The notes under the pieces were generated by a model that was given only the letters and a program-made list of their open reading frames with translations, made no database searches and was not told where the DNA came from. Shown here piece after piece: positions 49,047 through 60,755 of a DNA stretch of 64,000 bases. The translations under genes and the position numbers were made by a program. Location: assembly GCF_003590095.1 (NCBI RefSeq), contig NC_039479.1:9052001-9116000 (forward strand), read 5' to 3'. Position 1 is the first letter of the stretch, and every line of letters begins with the position of its first letter. The DNA is from Trichoplusia ni (lineage: Eukaryota > Arthropoda > Insecta > Lepidoptera > Noctuidae).

Positions 49047-49590
49047 AGTGGGGCAGCCGAGAATGATTCCTTTTTGTTTTCTTGTAATTTCTAAAATCTA
49101 TTTGAGTCTGTTCAGCATGATTGGGTATTTTAATTTTGAGTTTATAATTTAATTAAAATAACCAAAAAGTATAATATGGTGGCATAGTGACGGGTGATGT
49201 GACAGTTTATTAGTTTGAACGACGGGAATTTCTGAATTCGAAATGTTTTTGCCATCAGCCAGCTTAGCGCAAAAAGGTTCTATCTCGGCCAATAGGTTTT
49301 AAGTTGATGTAAAATTATTTCTCAATGTTTTGTTTTATTTAAAGATTTATCAAAAATAATATTATTAAAGTGAAACCAAGAAAAACTTTTTTTTTTCATC
49401 AACGCTGACGGGAGTGTAATTACAATTGTCATTATATGTCACTAATCTCCATTAATTCTTAGTTTCATTCCATCACTCAAAATCATGTAAGAAAAAATAT
49501 AATTTTATCATCACAAACTAAATAGCAAAAAATAGGAAATAATAATTTATAGGAATAAAATCATGCAGACAAAATAAGTACGTTAACAGA
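49047..49590. promoter_or_regulatory. Shared intergenic region of the divergent GNAT pair
   Basis: 544 bp separate the two opposed start codons, so the promoters and 5' UTRs of both genes must fit here unless there are upstream exons. I see AT-rich sequence and poly-A/T runs but no clear TATA-initiator pair for either direction. Confidence 0.5.
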
Positions 49591-51042
49591 ATGCAGTGTT
49601 TTAATGCGTTGAGGTCAAGCGTCTTCAGGGCGTCCTTTGAGCCTGCCCAGCTTCAACTAATACACATCCTGAAAAGGTTCAGAAGATGCTCTCCTTGTGA
49701 CACCTGTTTTTTCCCTCCCGAGAAGAAACCGGTAAGTAAACGAAAACGGTTTTCGAGTAACGAATTTCCCCTTTAGGTGACTAAAGAAGCAAAAATGTAA
49801 TATAGTTATACTACTTATTTTCGAAAATTCTTTATACTGCTTATTCCCATCAGTATGATCATTATATTTTCCTTTGCAGTGTTTCGACATCCGCAACGTG
49901 ACCATCGAGCGTGCAACTACTTGCCACTCGAGAATGATTCGCTCTTTCCTGTATACTCAGTACTGGCCGCGCGAACCAAGCGTCGTAGGCCTGTGGATGC
50001 CCATCAACAGCCCTTATCTGGAAGTTCTCACGGATAAGTACTCAAATTCGGGTCAGTTTTCCTGGACCATAAATCTGCTTTAGAACGATAGAACACTTTG
50101 CTAGATTAAATGACCAGCTTAAATATAACCAGCAATTTTCATTCTTCATCATCGACATCAACCCATATTCGTCCACTGGTTGACATAGGCATCCCCAATA
50201 GCACACCATCGAGATCTAAAAATCCTTTTGTCTACAGGCGAACGTATCCTAGCTTTTGAAAAAATACAGCGAACTGGTGAAAGGAGGCTTATTGGCGTTA
50301 CTGTCGCCAACAGGGTGTACCCCTGGATGGTTGATGAGCTGGAAGAGTGGGCACACTACACCGCATCCAAACCCGAAAAGCATAGAATGTACTTCTGTGC
50401 CCACTGTCTCAGAAGCCCTAATTTATTCAAGAAATATAATGTGGATTACATTTATGATGTGAGATTTTTGTCTGTTTCTCTTGCTTGACCATTTTGATTG
50501 CTTCGACCCTGCCCGACCTTGAGCATAAAATACATTTTGTAGTAACAAGTTTGATTTAAGTATTTATTTGTGTGACAATGAATTTTGTATTAGATCGAGG
50601 TGCTGGGTACGGCAGCAGAGGTGACTGGCCAGGGAGTGGGCACACTACTGCTAAAAAATGCATTAGCAAGCGCTGAGGAAATGCGCCATCCCCTTGTTCA
50701 GTTGGTATCCTGCAGCCAATATACGTAAGTCAACTCCCTTCATTTTTGTATAGAACTTAAAACTGATAATTCTGTAGAAAAGTGGTGGAAGTAATGAGTA
50801 GTAAAATTAACTAGCTAGTAACTAGCCAACTAGCTACTTTAATAAAACAGTAAAATTGCAGGTCAAAGATCTGTGAAAAATGCGGTATGAAACGTGTTTG
50901 GACTATGGATTACTCTGACTTTGTCGATGATGCCGGTCAACGGGTGTTCTTCCCCAGAAGGCCACACCACACTGTTGGCCTCTATGTCAAATACTTCGAC
51001 CCCAAAATTGGCGGCATAGAGCCCTGCAAGCCGCCATACTAA
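49591..51042 (+). CDS. GNAT-family N-acetyltransferase-like protein (AANAT-like)
   Basis: Five exons: 49591-49731, 49880-50051, 50238-50458, 50594-50724 and 50862-51042 (TAA), GT-AG throughout, giving 281 aa. The fold signature is ERRLIGVTVANRV (a strand before the active site) followed by IEVLGTAAEVTGQGVGTLLL (residues about 179-198). The latter is a motif A strand with a Gly-rich loop (G190, G192, G194) that in GNAT enzymes holds the acetyl-CoA pyrophosphate. The canonical R/Q just before the loop is T here. The C-terminal part (VQLVSCSQYTSKICEKCGMK) is like the motif B region of insect arylalkylamine N-acetyltransferase relatives. The substrate is unknown. It is the divergent partner of the gene at 46960-49046. 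A polyadenylation signal AATAAA lies at 51168-51173. The 47-aa N-terminal extension before the GNAT core is basic (LKRFRRCS) and could be a targeting segment. Confidence 0.85.
50135..50222. repeat. Lepidopteran 'catcatcatcatcag' repeat, copy 2
   Basis: In intron 2 of the plus-strand GNAT gene. It keeps 'cccatattcgtccactggttgacataggc' wording in pieces (gtccactgg, gacataggc) and 'agcacaccatcgagatct', matching the ARV1 intron copy. Confidence 0.6.
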
Positions 51043-51167
51043 CACCAAACACTAGCATTAAGTTTAAATTGTACGCCATCTATTGGCGGGACTTCAAAAC
51101 GTTTGCACGTATGACGTCAACTATCTGTTATCTAGGTACCAGTCTTTCATGTTGTTTCAATTACAGT

Positions 51168-51173
51168 AATAAA
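51168..51173 (+). terminator. Polyadenylation signal of the plus-strand GNAT gene
   Basis: AATAAA about 125 bp after the stop codon, the first consensus hexamer on this strand. Confidence 0.6.
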
Positions 51174-52015
51174 ACGCTTCACAATTTCATGTTTCTTTTA
51201 ATAAAACCGTACAAAAATATCGTTACAAAGGACTAAACATAATAAATATTACAGTATCCGTTGATATCTTATAAATAACTCTCCTAACTCATCAGTTCTG
51301 TTCCATCTTGTAGTATTCAACGTCTAGTTGTGTTGATGTAAGGCTTTTCAAAGGTCTCTGCACGACACGTTTTTCTGTTGTTTACACAAAACAGTATGAT
51401 TTTGTTATGATTTAAATAACTCTTCTATGAGCCTTGCCTTTTTTGTTTCACGGTTTTACGATCTTGATTTTTCAAGGTTTTTTGGATATTTTAACGATCA
51501 CTTTGATTGTTTTAAACAAATATTGTCCCATCATAGTACATTTAAATGTTTCAACTTTATCACAATAATAACTGCATATTTCAAGACGGAGCAATAAGGT
51601 GATTTAAAATAGTTTCTCATTTAATGAACATATAAAAAATGGGCTCAGACTAACAAAAAACTGTTGCACCAATCGTGAAGACATGTCTCATTGGACACGG
51701 CAAGTTACGAAAACCAATGTTTGGGTTGCAGTAATGTTTTAAAATGGACAAATGAATAATATCGACTGGTTCCTCGACGACCAAGAGCAAAACGAAAACG
51801 AATATGATATGAAGATGAATATGAATGATGATGAAAAAAATAATGAATAATATTAAACAAAAAAACAGGAAGAAAATATAGTTAGATACAAAAAAAAATA
51901 ATCAATAGAAGGAAATAATATAGTGAAAATGAGAACAACAAACGGGCGAGATGAAAAATGAAAAACCCAAAACATAATTGAATAGTGGTTTCTTAGGTTT
52001 ACGCGAATGTTAGAC
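51174..52015. other. Intergenic AT-rich sequence
   Basis: Nothing coding seen. A purine-rich patch around 51780-51960 (gatgaagatgaatatg..., many aat/gaa steps) is low complexity. Confidence 0.5.
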
Positions 52016-52339
52016 ATTGAAATGAAACTACTTTTACGAATTTCAATAGAGAAGATGGCTGGAAGATATCACCTACTTGGGATCCAATAATAAATAAACT
52101 CAAGGCCAAACCCAAGAGCAGCGCTGCAAGACATCAAGACACAGTGAGCTCATACTGCGTAGGTCGGACCACAAATAATTAATTAAAATATGAAGGTAGA
52201 ACGAGCAACATCTTCTGTCAAGACGAACACCATCTCAGTCTGCCCGTGACCATGATACCTGCAAAGGTTTCGAAACGTCGGGAACAAAAATCTAAAATTA
52301 AAACCGCGATAAAATCCGTAAAAGTAGTTTCATTTCAAT
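52016..52339. mobile_element. MITE-like element with perfect 23-bp terminal inverted repeats
   Basis: Positions 52016-52038 and 52317-52339 are exact reverse complements (left end attgaaatgaaactactttt...). The 324-bp interior has no ORF and contains 'ggtttcgaaacgtcggga', a wording I have seen in lepidopteran repeats. A target-site duplication was not obvious directly outside the repeats, so the true ends may lie slightly further out. It lies downstream of the GNAT gene. Confidence 0.6.
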
Positions 52340-52927
52340 AATTGAATAGAACAAAATGATAATGAAAGTGTTAAAAACGTAACCAAATAAATTATGGTCG
52401 CGTTACTCAACTTTCTAGGAACCAGCAAATTTAATTAGGCAGGGTGCGTGAGAGAAAAATCAAATTATTGGACGATTAAGTGTTGTAACAAGTTTAACAG
52501 CCATTAAGTTTATTAACTGTAACTAAACATGGTTTTCTATGGTATTTAAGGCTTGAAATTGAATTCAGTGTACTCATTAAATGTGTAAAATATTGTAAAT
52601 ATCCATCACAATGTACTTATAACTTCATCGGTTATTAACTTTCTGATATCAAGTTTGATTAAGTATTTTATGAGCCTTGCATTGAAAAACATATTTTTCT
52701 TAAAGAAAAATAACCTGAACACATTTTCGTTTAACACCTCCACAACTTAGTGTTAGATAGGTATACAGTTCAGTATAAAAATATGTAGAAGTTCATTTTG
52801 CCAGCATTCAGAACAACTTTGACCCTTTACATCACATTTCATCCTCAAACTATAAAACATTCCCAAATGGCATATAACACTCCAGTATCCTTCAGGAAAC
52901 TGACTCTTAACACCTAATAAATACGAA

Positions 52928-55900
52928 CTAGTTTTTCTTGTAGCCCCATTGGGAGGCGGTAGCCTTGCCTCCCTTCTTGCCATGTTCTTCGTGCTTTTCG
53001 TTGTGATGTTCATGACCCTGCTTGCCATGGTAGCCTTTATGGTCTGCATCCACGTGGCCCTTGTTGCTATGAAAGGAAAAATAATGGTTGAAGTTAATAT
53101 TATACCTTATACTAGGATCACTAATTTCACTACTTTACTATCAATAATCACTATTCTGGTCATAAATCTTGGTATAAAAGTATGAGCCGCCAAGTAGCCA
53201 ATAAATAAATTTTTGGACACACTGCACCGTTTCAAAGCAAAATTGTAAATCCTGCCAATCCTGTTTCATATCTGGCCTAAAGTTGAAAATGTTTTGCATA
53301 CATTAAAAGATCTCTCATTAAAATAACATCTTCGAATTCTCCTTCAAAACTCTGCTAGCTTCGTTACTCTAGCGGGGAGCTTAATTATTGTTTTTGACAT
53401 CAATTGTAATTTAGCCACCCCCATACCTGTATCCCTTCTTTCCCTTCTCCACGTAGTCATGTCCAGCATTGACGTGATGCGCCTTCTTCTTGCCGCTCTC
53501 GTTGCTCGCGTGCTTGGCATTGAACTTGCCGTACCGGTGGTGCTCACCGCTCTTGTGGAAGTCATCGTAGAACTTGTGCTCTTTGTGGAATTCATCCTTG
53601 TGGTACTTGTTGTGGTAGCCTGAAGTAAGATAAACAATTTCTTATAGAAAATATTGCAAAATATTATTAGGTACTTAAAAATAAATGATTTCAAAAATAT
53701 AGATAACAATGTTGCTCTCGGATGACATAATACGCATAACCGATTTTTATTTGGACCAAACATGCAACATTACATTAATTACGACAAGTACAGTTTCAAT
53801 CGTGACACTTCATAATTTAAATGAGTTTTTGCCTCACAAATATTTCTGAAATGAGCGTGAACACAGATCAAATAGATCTTTAGTCACGTACACTTGCAAC
53901 GAATTACCAACCTGTTCCCAATCTATTCAATTATGACAGTGAAAAGGATTTTGAAGTGCAAGCTCGCTAGTAATTCTTTGTAAACGAATCAATGGAAAAT
54001 CGTAGAATTGCGGTTGAGGTCAGCACGAATGGAGTTCGAATAACAAATAGCTTTACGTAATTTAGCTTTCACTTGGCCGCAAATTGTTACATTTTCTATT
54101 ATATTATAATCAAGCGAAGCTGGAACTTACTCTGTGTCAGGTATCGATCAATAATCAATTTGTGTAATTGATTTTGCATAACATCAATTCGAACTAAGAT
54201 TACCTCTTTATTAATAAAAATATTTGCACCAAATACTTAGCGCAACTCCCAGTGCTTGTCAACAGTACGAATAACTAGTCTTATTTTGATTTGTCTCTCG
54301 CTATGATGACTGTTATTTTTTGTTTTATTGAGGAAGTTATGTAAATTGACAAAATTGTTACGGTTACTTCAATCGCGGTCTGTTTGAATGCAGTTACACT
54401 TGATACGGTACATTCTATTTTTATCTGGCTGTTGATAAAGTTTATTGAACCATTAAGAAACAAATGCTACACGCATTGGACTCAATAATGGAAGTCGTTG
54501 ATCGAATGGTGAATGGAGCGACTACATTGTTTGTTACATCATTATAATTGACACTGTAATGTAGTTTACTGCTTTGAATGTAACCTTCCGGATTTGTCGT
54601 AAGTGAAAAATAAAAATACACAACAAGCACAGTGTATTGTGTGTAATGTTTTCTAACCACGCTAGTGTTACTGCTATTTTTTCATTTAAAGCAACTTCGC
54701 AAACATTTAAGTCACATGCACACTACTATGAGGGCCCGCGACCCCGCGAGATGTAGCGCTCATGATGACCTCAACCGCACGGCTATCCGTGCAGTCGAAT
54801 ATGGAACTTACGCTGAATCAAATCATACCCATAGACTTAGGACCACTAAAGCATCCTAAGCGTGACTCCACCCTTGCCTAGGCTTTCTATTATTACTCCA
54901 TGCCTTCCTCGAGGCCATTCGCGTAGTGGATTACTGGTCGACTGGCTATAAGGCTACTTACCCTTAGTCTTATGTCCTTTCTTATGTCCCTTCTTCTCAT
55001 CAAACTTGGCGCCTCTCTGTCCGAAGGCCTCTTCCTCATGACTGCCCTTGTGTCCTGCGTGGTCGTGGTGCTTCTTCTTCTTGCCGGCTGCCTCCTCGTA
55101 CTGCTTCTTATGATGCTCGTCAGTTTTGAAGCCTTTACCGCCTTTGTCTACGTGGTGGTGTTGATTGAAACCTTTTGTTGTCTGTAATTAGTTGTGTTTG
55201 TTTTTAAGTTAGCATGTTGGTTTCGTTTGGGTAGTTGCTTTAAGTAAAACAACTTGTTATCGTTATTATTTCTTAGGCAGTGAATTTAACTCATTATTTG
55301 GATTTAACTTTAAGCAGGTATTCTACAGGCTTACACTAAGTTGGTGAGCGCGTGATTTAATTAAATCTAACTAATCATTCATTCATGTAAAATCTATCTA
55401 TTTATTTTATTGACAATAATCAGAAGGTACATAAACTTCTTAAAAATGATATATTAACTGACCGTGAGATCTAATGTATGGCTCTGTTCAAACAGTCCAC
55501 GACCATGAACTTTAAACAAATACGTATCCGGATTAAGAAGTGGGTGAATCCACCCGTAAAGACAGATTTAATCATATTTTGTCCGTTAATTTTTCTTATC
55601 TAATGGTATCTAATTATACTATGAGCAATTAAACAATGGTTGTGCTTAACGGACCTTCAAATAAATTAAGTTTGAAATTAGAATTTTGATTATAGAAGTA
55701 AAAACTTGGTCTTGAATCTTCTAAATAGATTTTTGTTTAAAAATGTGTAGATAGTTCCGGGTTGTTGGTTTGGGCATCTTATAACTGTGATCATGGATAC
55801 AAAATCGAATACAATTGTTTGAATATAATCAAATAAGTTACATACCAAATAGATATTTAATTATATTTGACTAATAGATGTTTCATATTAATCGGCCACC

Positions 55901-58227
55901 CGGCTAGTTAATTTTATTTGAGTGAAAATGCGTATCAACCTTTAAATAACAACTGCTAGTCGTTAATAGAACTTTTATTACTGTTTATTAGTAGAAGTAT
56001 TCATCATTAAATAAACAGTTTATTACCAAGAAATATAAATTCATCTTGTTTCTTTTACTCTTCTTCTTTGCTTTTCAGGTCAATTTCAGTTTCAGTCAGA
56101 TTCGGACGACTCGTTAAGTTACAAAAGCATCTCATCAACCTGCCTTAGATTTTAGCAGAATAGCGACAGGTGAAAATGATAATTGAATCATTGGTTTAAG
56201 ATCGACGCTAGACAAAATAAATAAATAAATTAAATTTGCTACTAAAAATGACCTTTAGTAATCCATACCACCAATCAGTTTAGACCGATATCCATTAAGT
56301 TACGTATATAACATTAAACTTGGTGTAGTGTTGCTCACCACAATATTCAATACATATTTGCGGTCACGTCGGTCATGATATTTTGATGGCCATTATTAGG
56401 GATATTAATTATCGCTTTACTGTATTACCCTGCAAAGGCTACAAAACAAGTACGCGTAATTGTATTGTGACTAAAATATAATATCATAATGCTGTTTCCA
56501 TAAACAAATGCTACCTAAATAGGATTTTTAAATGCGTATGATACATAATATATTTTAATTTATGATGTAGGTATATAACAAAAGAATTATATTAAGCCAT
56601 GCGTCTTCGCCTGCGTTGTTCCTCTTTTTATAAATTTCTAGTAGGAATTTAATATATAATTCTGCTATATCGACCTTACAATCGCTTCAGATGTCATATT
56701 AAGAATTATGTAGGTCATTAATTTGAACTTTGATATTTATTGTCCAAATGACGCGGACAGAGGAATAAATTCTCTTCACTTACTAATTTTGTATCTTAAG
56801 CGAAATTACAATTACGAAAAAAGATACTATCATATCACTAGACAAAATTGTTTCTTAACTTTCCAACGTCTTTTATTATCTGCGTATGAATTTAGGTAAG
56901 AAGCGAATGCCCGATGTCCAGGTAATGACCATTAATCTTCATTCTTCTGTACTTTAATTGTTATGGTGGAACTATTGGTACAAAGGGCAATAGAAAGGAT
57001 GGGGTTAGTCAGTTAACTCTTCCTTCCTACCAAGCCAATGCAGGTTGTGTTTGTCTCCAGGTCAGTTTGAAGCCAGTTAGCGTAAAATGATGATGTAAGG
57101 GACTTAACCAAATCAGTTCCGATTATAATAATCTGATACAGTGGTTATACAGCTGACTTTCTACTGTTACCGGTACAAATTATCTTCAAAAGAAAGAAAA
57201 AAACAAAAATTCTATATTTATATGACGCAATGATTATTGATTTTGCCATGATGCAGATGCATTAATTACTAGGATAAATAATATTCAATTTTAATAAGTC
57301 CAGTAAATTTCAAATATTACTGCAATATACTAATTACTATAAATTTACACTTATTACACAGTAATGTCTCAACGTTGCTAAACTAAAGTAATTAAACAAA
57401 ATCATGCAGCATGACACTTGGGCAACACTTAGACCCGTAACTGATGACCATGGCATTCTCATAGCATTGGCTACCATAGCCTGACAGTCCCTGGTACCTT
57501 GCAGATTTTACTTTAATTTAACTTAATCATAAACATAATATTACCGACATGAAGTACATACCTTAGCTCCGTGTTGTCCATGGTGACCTCCTTGTTGAGC
57601 ATGCCCACCACCTTGGGTATGCCCGTGAGCATGCTTCGTCCGGTGACCAGTAGATGCTCCATACAGATCTCCTGAAGCCAACTGCTTCGGCGCTTGGATC
57701 AGCGGCTCTGCGGCCACAGGCACTGGAATTGGGTTATCCACAGGGATTGGGTTCGACGCCAAAGGCACAGCCGCCGGCGGACTGGCCACGAACTGGACTG
57801 GTGGCGGATTCACAGCATCAGCCGGCGTAAACTTCACGGCTTGAGCGACATTAGCACTGGCCACATCAGGTTTCAAGTAACGAGGAGAAGGTGCATACAC
57901 TTTGTGGTAGTGGTTCGCGCTAGCCGCGAGCATCTCTTCGTATGGAGGTGAGGCCATCTCCGAGTCATCAGTGAACTCGTGCACTTCGTATTGGTGGAGC
58001 TGTCGGGGCACGCGCACGTACTCCGCCGACCTCCGCACCCGGGGCTCGCAGCAGCGCTTGACCCGCACATGCTCCTCAAAGGGCCCCGCGTCGTGCACGT
58101 CGCGCCGGCTCCGAGCGGGCTCGTAGTCATCGTACGACTCATCCACATCCTCCTCCTCCACCCAGGGTTCGTCCGCCACCTCGGCGGCGGCGATGGCCAG
58201 CAACAGCCAGATCACCACTGGCCGCAT
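52928..58227 (-). CDS. Secreted His/Lys/Gly-rich protein, 405 aa
   Basis: Four exons: 58227-57562, 55181-54962, 53619-53427 and 53066-52928, with GT-AG junctions and intron phases 0, 1, 2. A signal peptide (MRPVVIWLLLAIAAAEVA) leads into an acidic segment with furin-like basic sites (RSRR, RVKR, RVRR) near 40-70. A Pro/Val/Ala-rich spacer (PIPVDNPIPVPVAAEP) follows. The last 200 residues are packed with His, Lys and Gly: HGHTQGGGHAQQGGHHGQ, then FDEKKGHKKGHKTKGYHN, then HKEHKFYDDFHKSGEHHRYG and a Tyr-Lys-Asn end. These are the KKGY/HKK, GYHN and FYDD motifs of an arthropod extracellular family of unknown biochemical function. Metal binding or matrix cross-linking is an inference from composition. 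It is the likely paralogue of the 195-aa gene. Confidence 0.82.
54685..54805 (-). mobile_element. tRNA-derived SINE, copy C (intronic)
   Basis: It lies in the intron between exons 2 and 3 of the His/Lys-rich gene. The A-box-like TAGCCGTGCGG (54785-54775) and body 'gtgcatgtgacttaaatg' agree with the copies at 22265 and 33196; the B box is degenerate (tcgcggggtcgcggg). Confidence 0.6.
55390..57300. other. First intron of the His/Lys-rich gene, AT-rich
   Basis: Most of the 2.4-kb intron 1 (55182-57561) holds nothing I can name. A GC-richer patch near 57000-57090 may be a decayed repeat. Confidence 0.4.
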
Positions 58228-58266
58228 TTCGTTAGTTAAGTGATCACAAACTCTAGTATTTTTTTA

Positions 58267-58273
58267 TTTTATA
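58267..58273 (-). promoter_or_regulatory. TATA box of the His/Lys-rich gene
   Basis: TATAAAA on the minus strand lies about 40 bp before the start codon, which would place transcription start near 58243 and leave a 5' UTR of only about 15 nt. The short leader suits a simple, strongly expressed secreted-protein gene. Confidence 0.55.
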
Positions 58274-59324
58274 CTTGTACACCTTTCACCGTTGACTAAT
58301 AAAGGATCTTGCTAAACGTAGTTGCGTTGATAAGCTTTTTATATGAGGCGGTAGGCAAATGTTTGTTGTGTACGAGCGGCCGCGAGCGCGGTACGGTCAG
58401 CACTGATGGCAGGCGAGGCTCACCACCTAGAAAGCGTAGAGCGACACCAAGTAAATTAGTTTTTCCCGGTAAATTATTTTCGCGATTTTTCGACCGTAGT
58501 GAAAACGGCCGTGAATTGAATTGTAACTTTTACTTATAGTACGGCCGTGAGATCCGGTTGCGTAAGCAATTACGACTGGGGAACCAACCGATTTGGATGC
58601 CTGAACTTTGACAGAGGATGTGACTTACTACGCAGGTAGTTGTGGACATTCCTGTGGCGAACTACCCTTGTGTTCGATACGTTAGTGCGAATTATGTAGT
58701 AAAGTAGGTAGCTTATGAATAATTTATAGAGGGATAAATAGTTGCGAGGATAAATAGTTTATGTATATTTTGTAAACATGATGTTACTTAATTGGCCTTT
58801 ATCATTTAATTACAATAGACAATTTATATTCGTTTAAAACAAAATACGAGTATTATGTTACTGTAAACAATATAAACTAGCTAACTTTTAGGTAATATAT
58901 TTATCCTTGTTTTGCACCCATAATAAACCTGGCATTTTCCTCACCGACGGAAAAGTAAACAGAGAAATGCGTAAACGCACAGTACATGATTCACATAGTT
59001 AACATAAATCTAGTCAAGAACAAAGTTGTTATCTTTTAATTCAAATATTAGTTAGTTTAAGACGTCAATGTTAAACAAATACGTGTTTATTTAACTTCAA
59101 GTTGAGAAACTATGACAAGTGCCTATTGTTAACATGGCTTTGCTGTTTCCACTCTTACCCACCCCATCTATACTTTAAAGTGTTGTGTTCAAAATATATG
59201 GTAATGTTAAACTTAAAATTACCTATACACATTTTATAACATGTTTTTATTGAGAAGTACCTACTAATCATAATAATACCACAATTATTATTATTAAATG
59301 ATGTAACGGTTTACTCACGCGTAT

Positions 59325-59405
59325 ATATCGGGGTAGCCCGACTAGTTTCGGACCCAACCGGATGTCCTTAATCATGAGCAGACGCGGCGGGACCGCACTG
59401 TTACA
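59325..59405. repeat. Dispersed repeat, copy 2 (partner near 9862)
   Basis: Contains 'ggtagcccgactagtttcgg', 'acccaaccggatgtcctta' and 'tcatgagcagacgcggcggg', aligning with the copy at 9862-9945. Confidence 0.6.
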
Positions 59406-60654
59406 AATACCACTAGAACCAAACCATAGAAATCAATATTTTAAATTGAAAATTGATTATAATAACTATAATATTACCGTCTATTTAATAAAGTTTAAAT
59501 GATAATGTGTCAATCTTTATAATATTTAAAGTAGCTTCATTTGAGCACAGTGTTGCATATCGTTTGGATATGCAAATGCATTGATGTGCAGTTGTGTGAC
59601 TCAGACCATTCCATTATGGGTTCGATTCCGGCACATTCAGTGCCTTGAATAATTGTTTTAATCGCTTCCTAGCTACTCGTACTGAACACTTGAAAGAGTT
59701 CTTATACATTAATAACAATGTCGCATAGATAATAGACGTTCTCAAAATACGGATGTTAATAGTTATACTAGTTTCTAAATTAAAACAATTTCTATAGACA
59801 TTATAAGTTTTCCAATAGACAAAATATCTACATTTTTCATTCGCATTCATTGTTCTAAAATACCTACCGTCGGATGTTGAGAAATTCTAATCTTTTTCGG
59901 ACCTTCTTTTCAAAGGTTCCTAAAAAATTGTGAACTAACAATACCTTTGTTCCGATTCTCTAAATACCTAACTATAGTAGTGAGACCAATCAACTTTGAC
60001 CTCAACATACTAAAGCCAGTTAATTCAGGATCGGTTTCCGAACCTCTCCTTGACCAGGCAGGTGGTGCAATGCGTTTTTACTTAGTTTGATGAATGTCAT
60101 ACTTTAAAGATCCGTATTCTGATGACAATGCGCCATGCTGGTAAGGACAGCGCGTTTATTGTCAAAAGAAAAAAAACATGAGTTTAGTCATTGTATTTGA
60201 AACGAATAATCGCTCTATTTGATACTTTTTTATATGAATGTGTCAAAAAATAATAGTAACTCGAATCATCTTAATCTTGACAATAATTATTTTTTATTAT
60301 GTTTAGATGTCCCTGCGACTTCGTGCGCTTGGAATTTAACAAAAAATAATAAATTTTTGTAAAGTAAAAGAAACCGATGTTACTTCTGGCGGACACTAAT
60401 TTGATATATTATATGAATAAGAGGTGTTTTTTTTTTTTGGCGAAACTATTCCAAGGCCGTTCTGTAGTTGAGCTGTTACTCCTTCGCAGAATAGGTCTGT
60501 ATCGTTATGCACGATTGCCTCAGTAGATAAATGCATCTTTATGTCAAGACTCAAGCATTTACATTATAAATCGCGTGATGTAAGTAAGTACTATAAGTTA
60601 TCTATGAATATGATATTTACATAAGTATTCATATAGGTAGGATATTTTATTTAG

Positions 60655-60755
60655 ATACTTCTGGGCCTAGACTCTGAGCGAGCATTACAACTACTACACA
60701 ACTACTTGTCCGAAGCAGGGATCAAAACTGCGACAAGTCGTGGGCAGGTTTTGCG
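60655..60755 (-). mobile_element. SINE fragment, copy D
   Basis: On the minus strand a B-box-like 'cagttttgatccctgc' is followed by 'ttcggacaagtagttgtgtag' in pieces and 'gctcagagtctaggccc', the layout of a lepidopteran tRNA-derived SINE body. It is diverged and the A box is unclear. Confidence 0.5.

Noticed and set aside
57694..58239. Plus-strand frames of 85-86 aa
   Set aside because: Antisense shadows of the first exon of the His/Lys-rich gene.
59600..59640. Possible tRNA gene (gggttcgattccggc)
   Set aside because: Only the B-box part is present; no acceptor stem or A box could be folded, so a decayed SINE is more likely.
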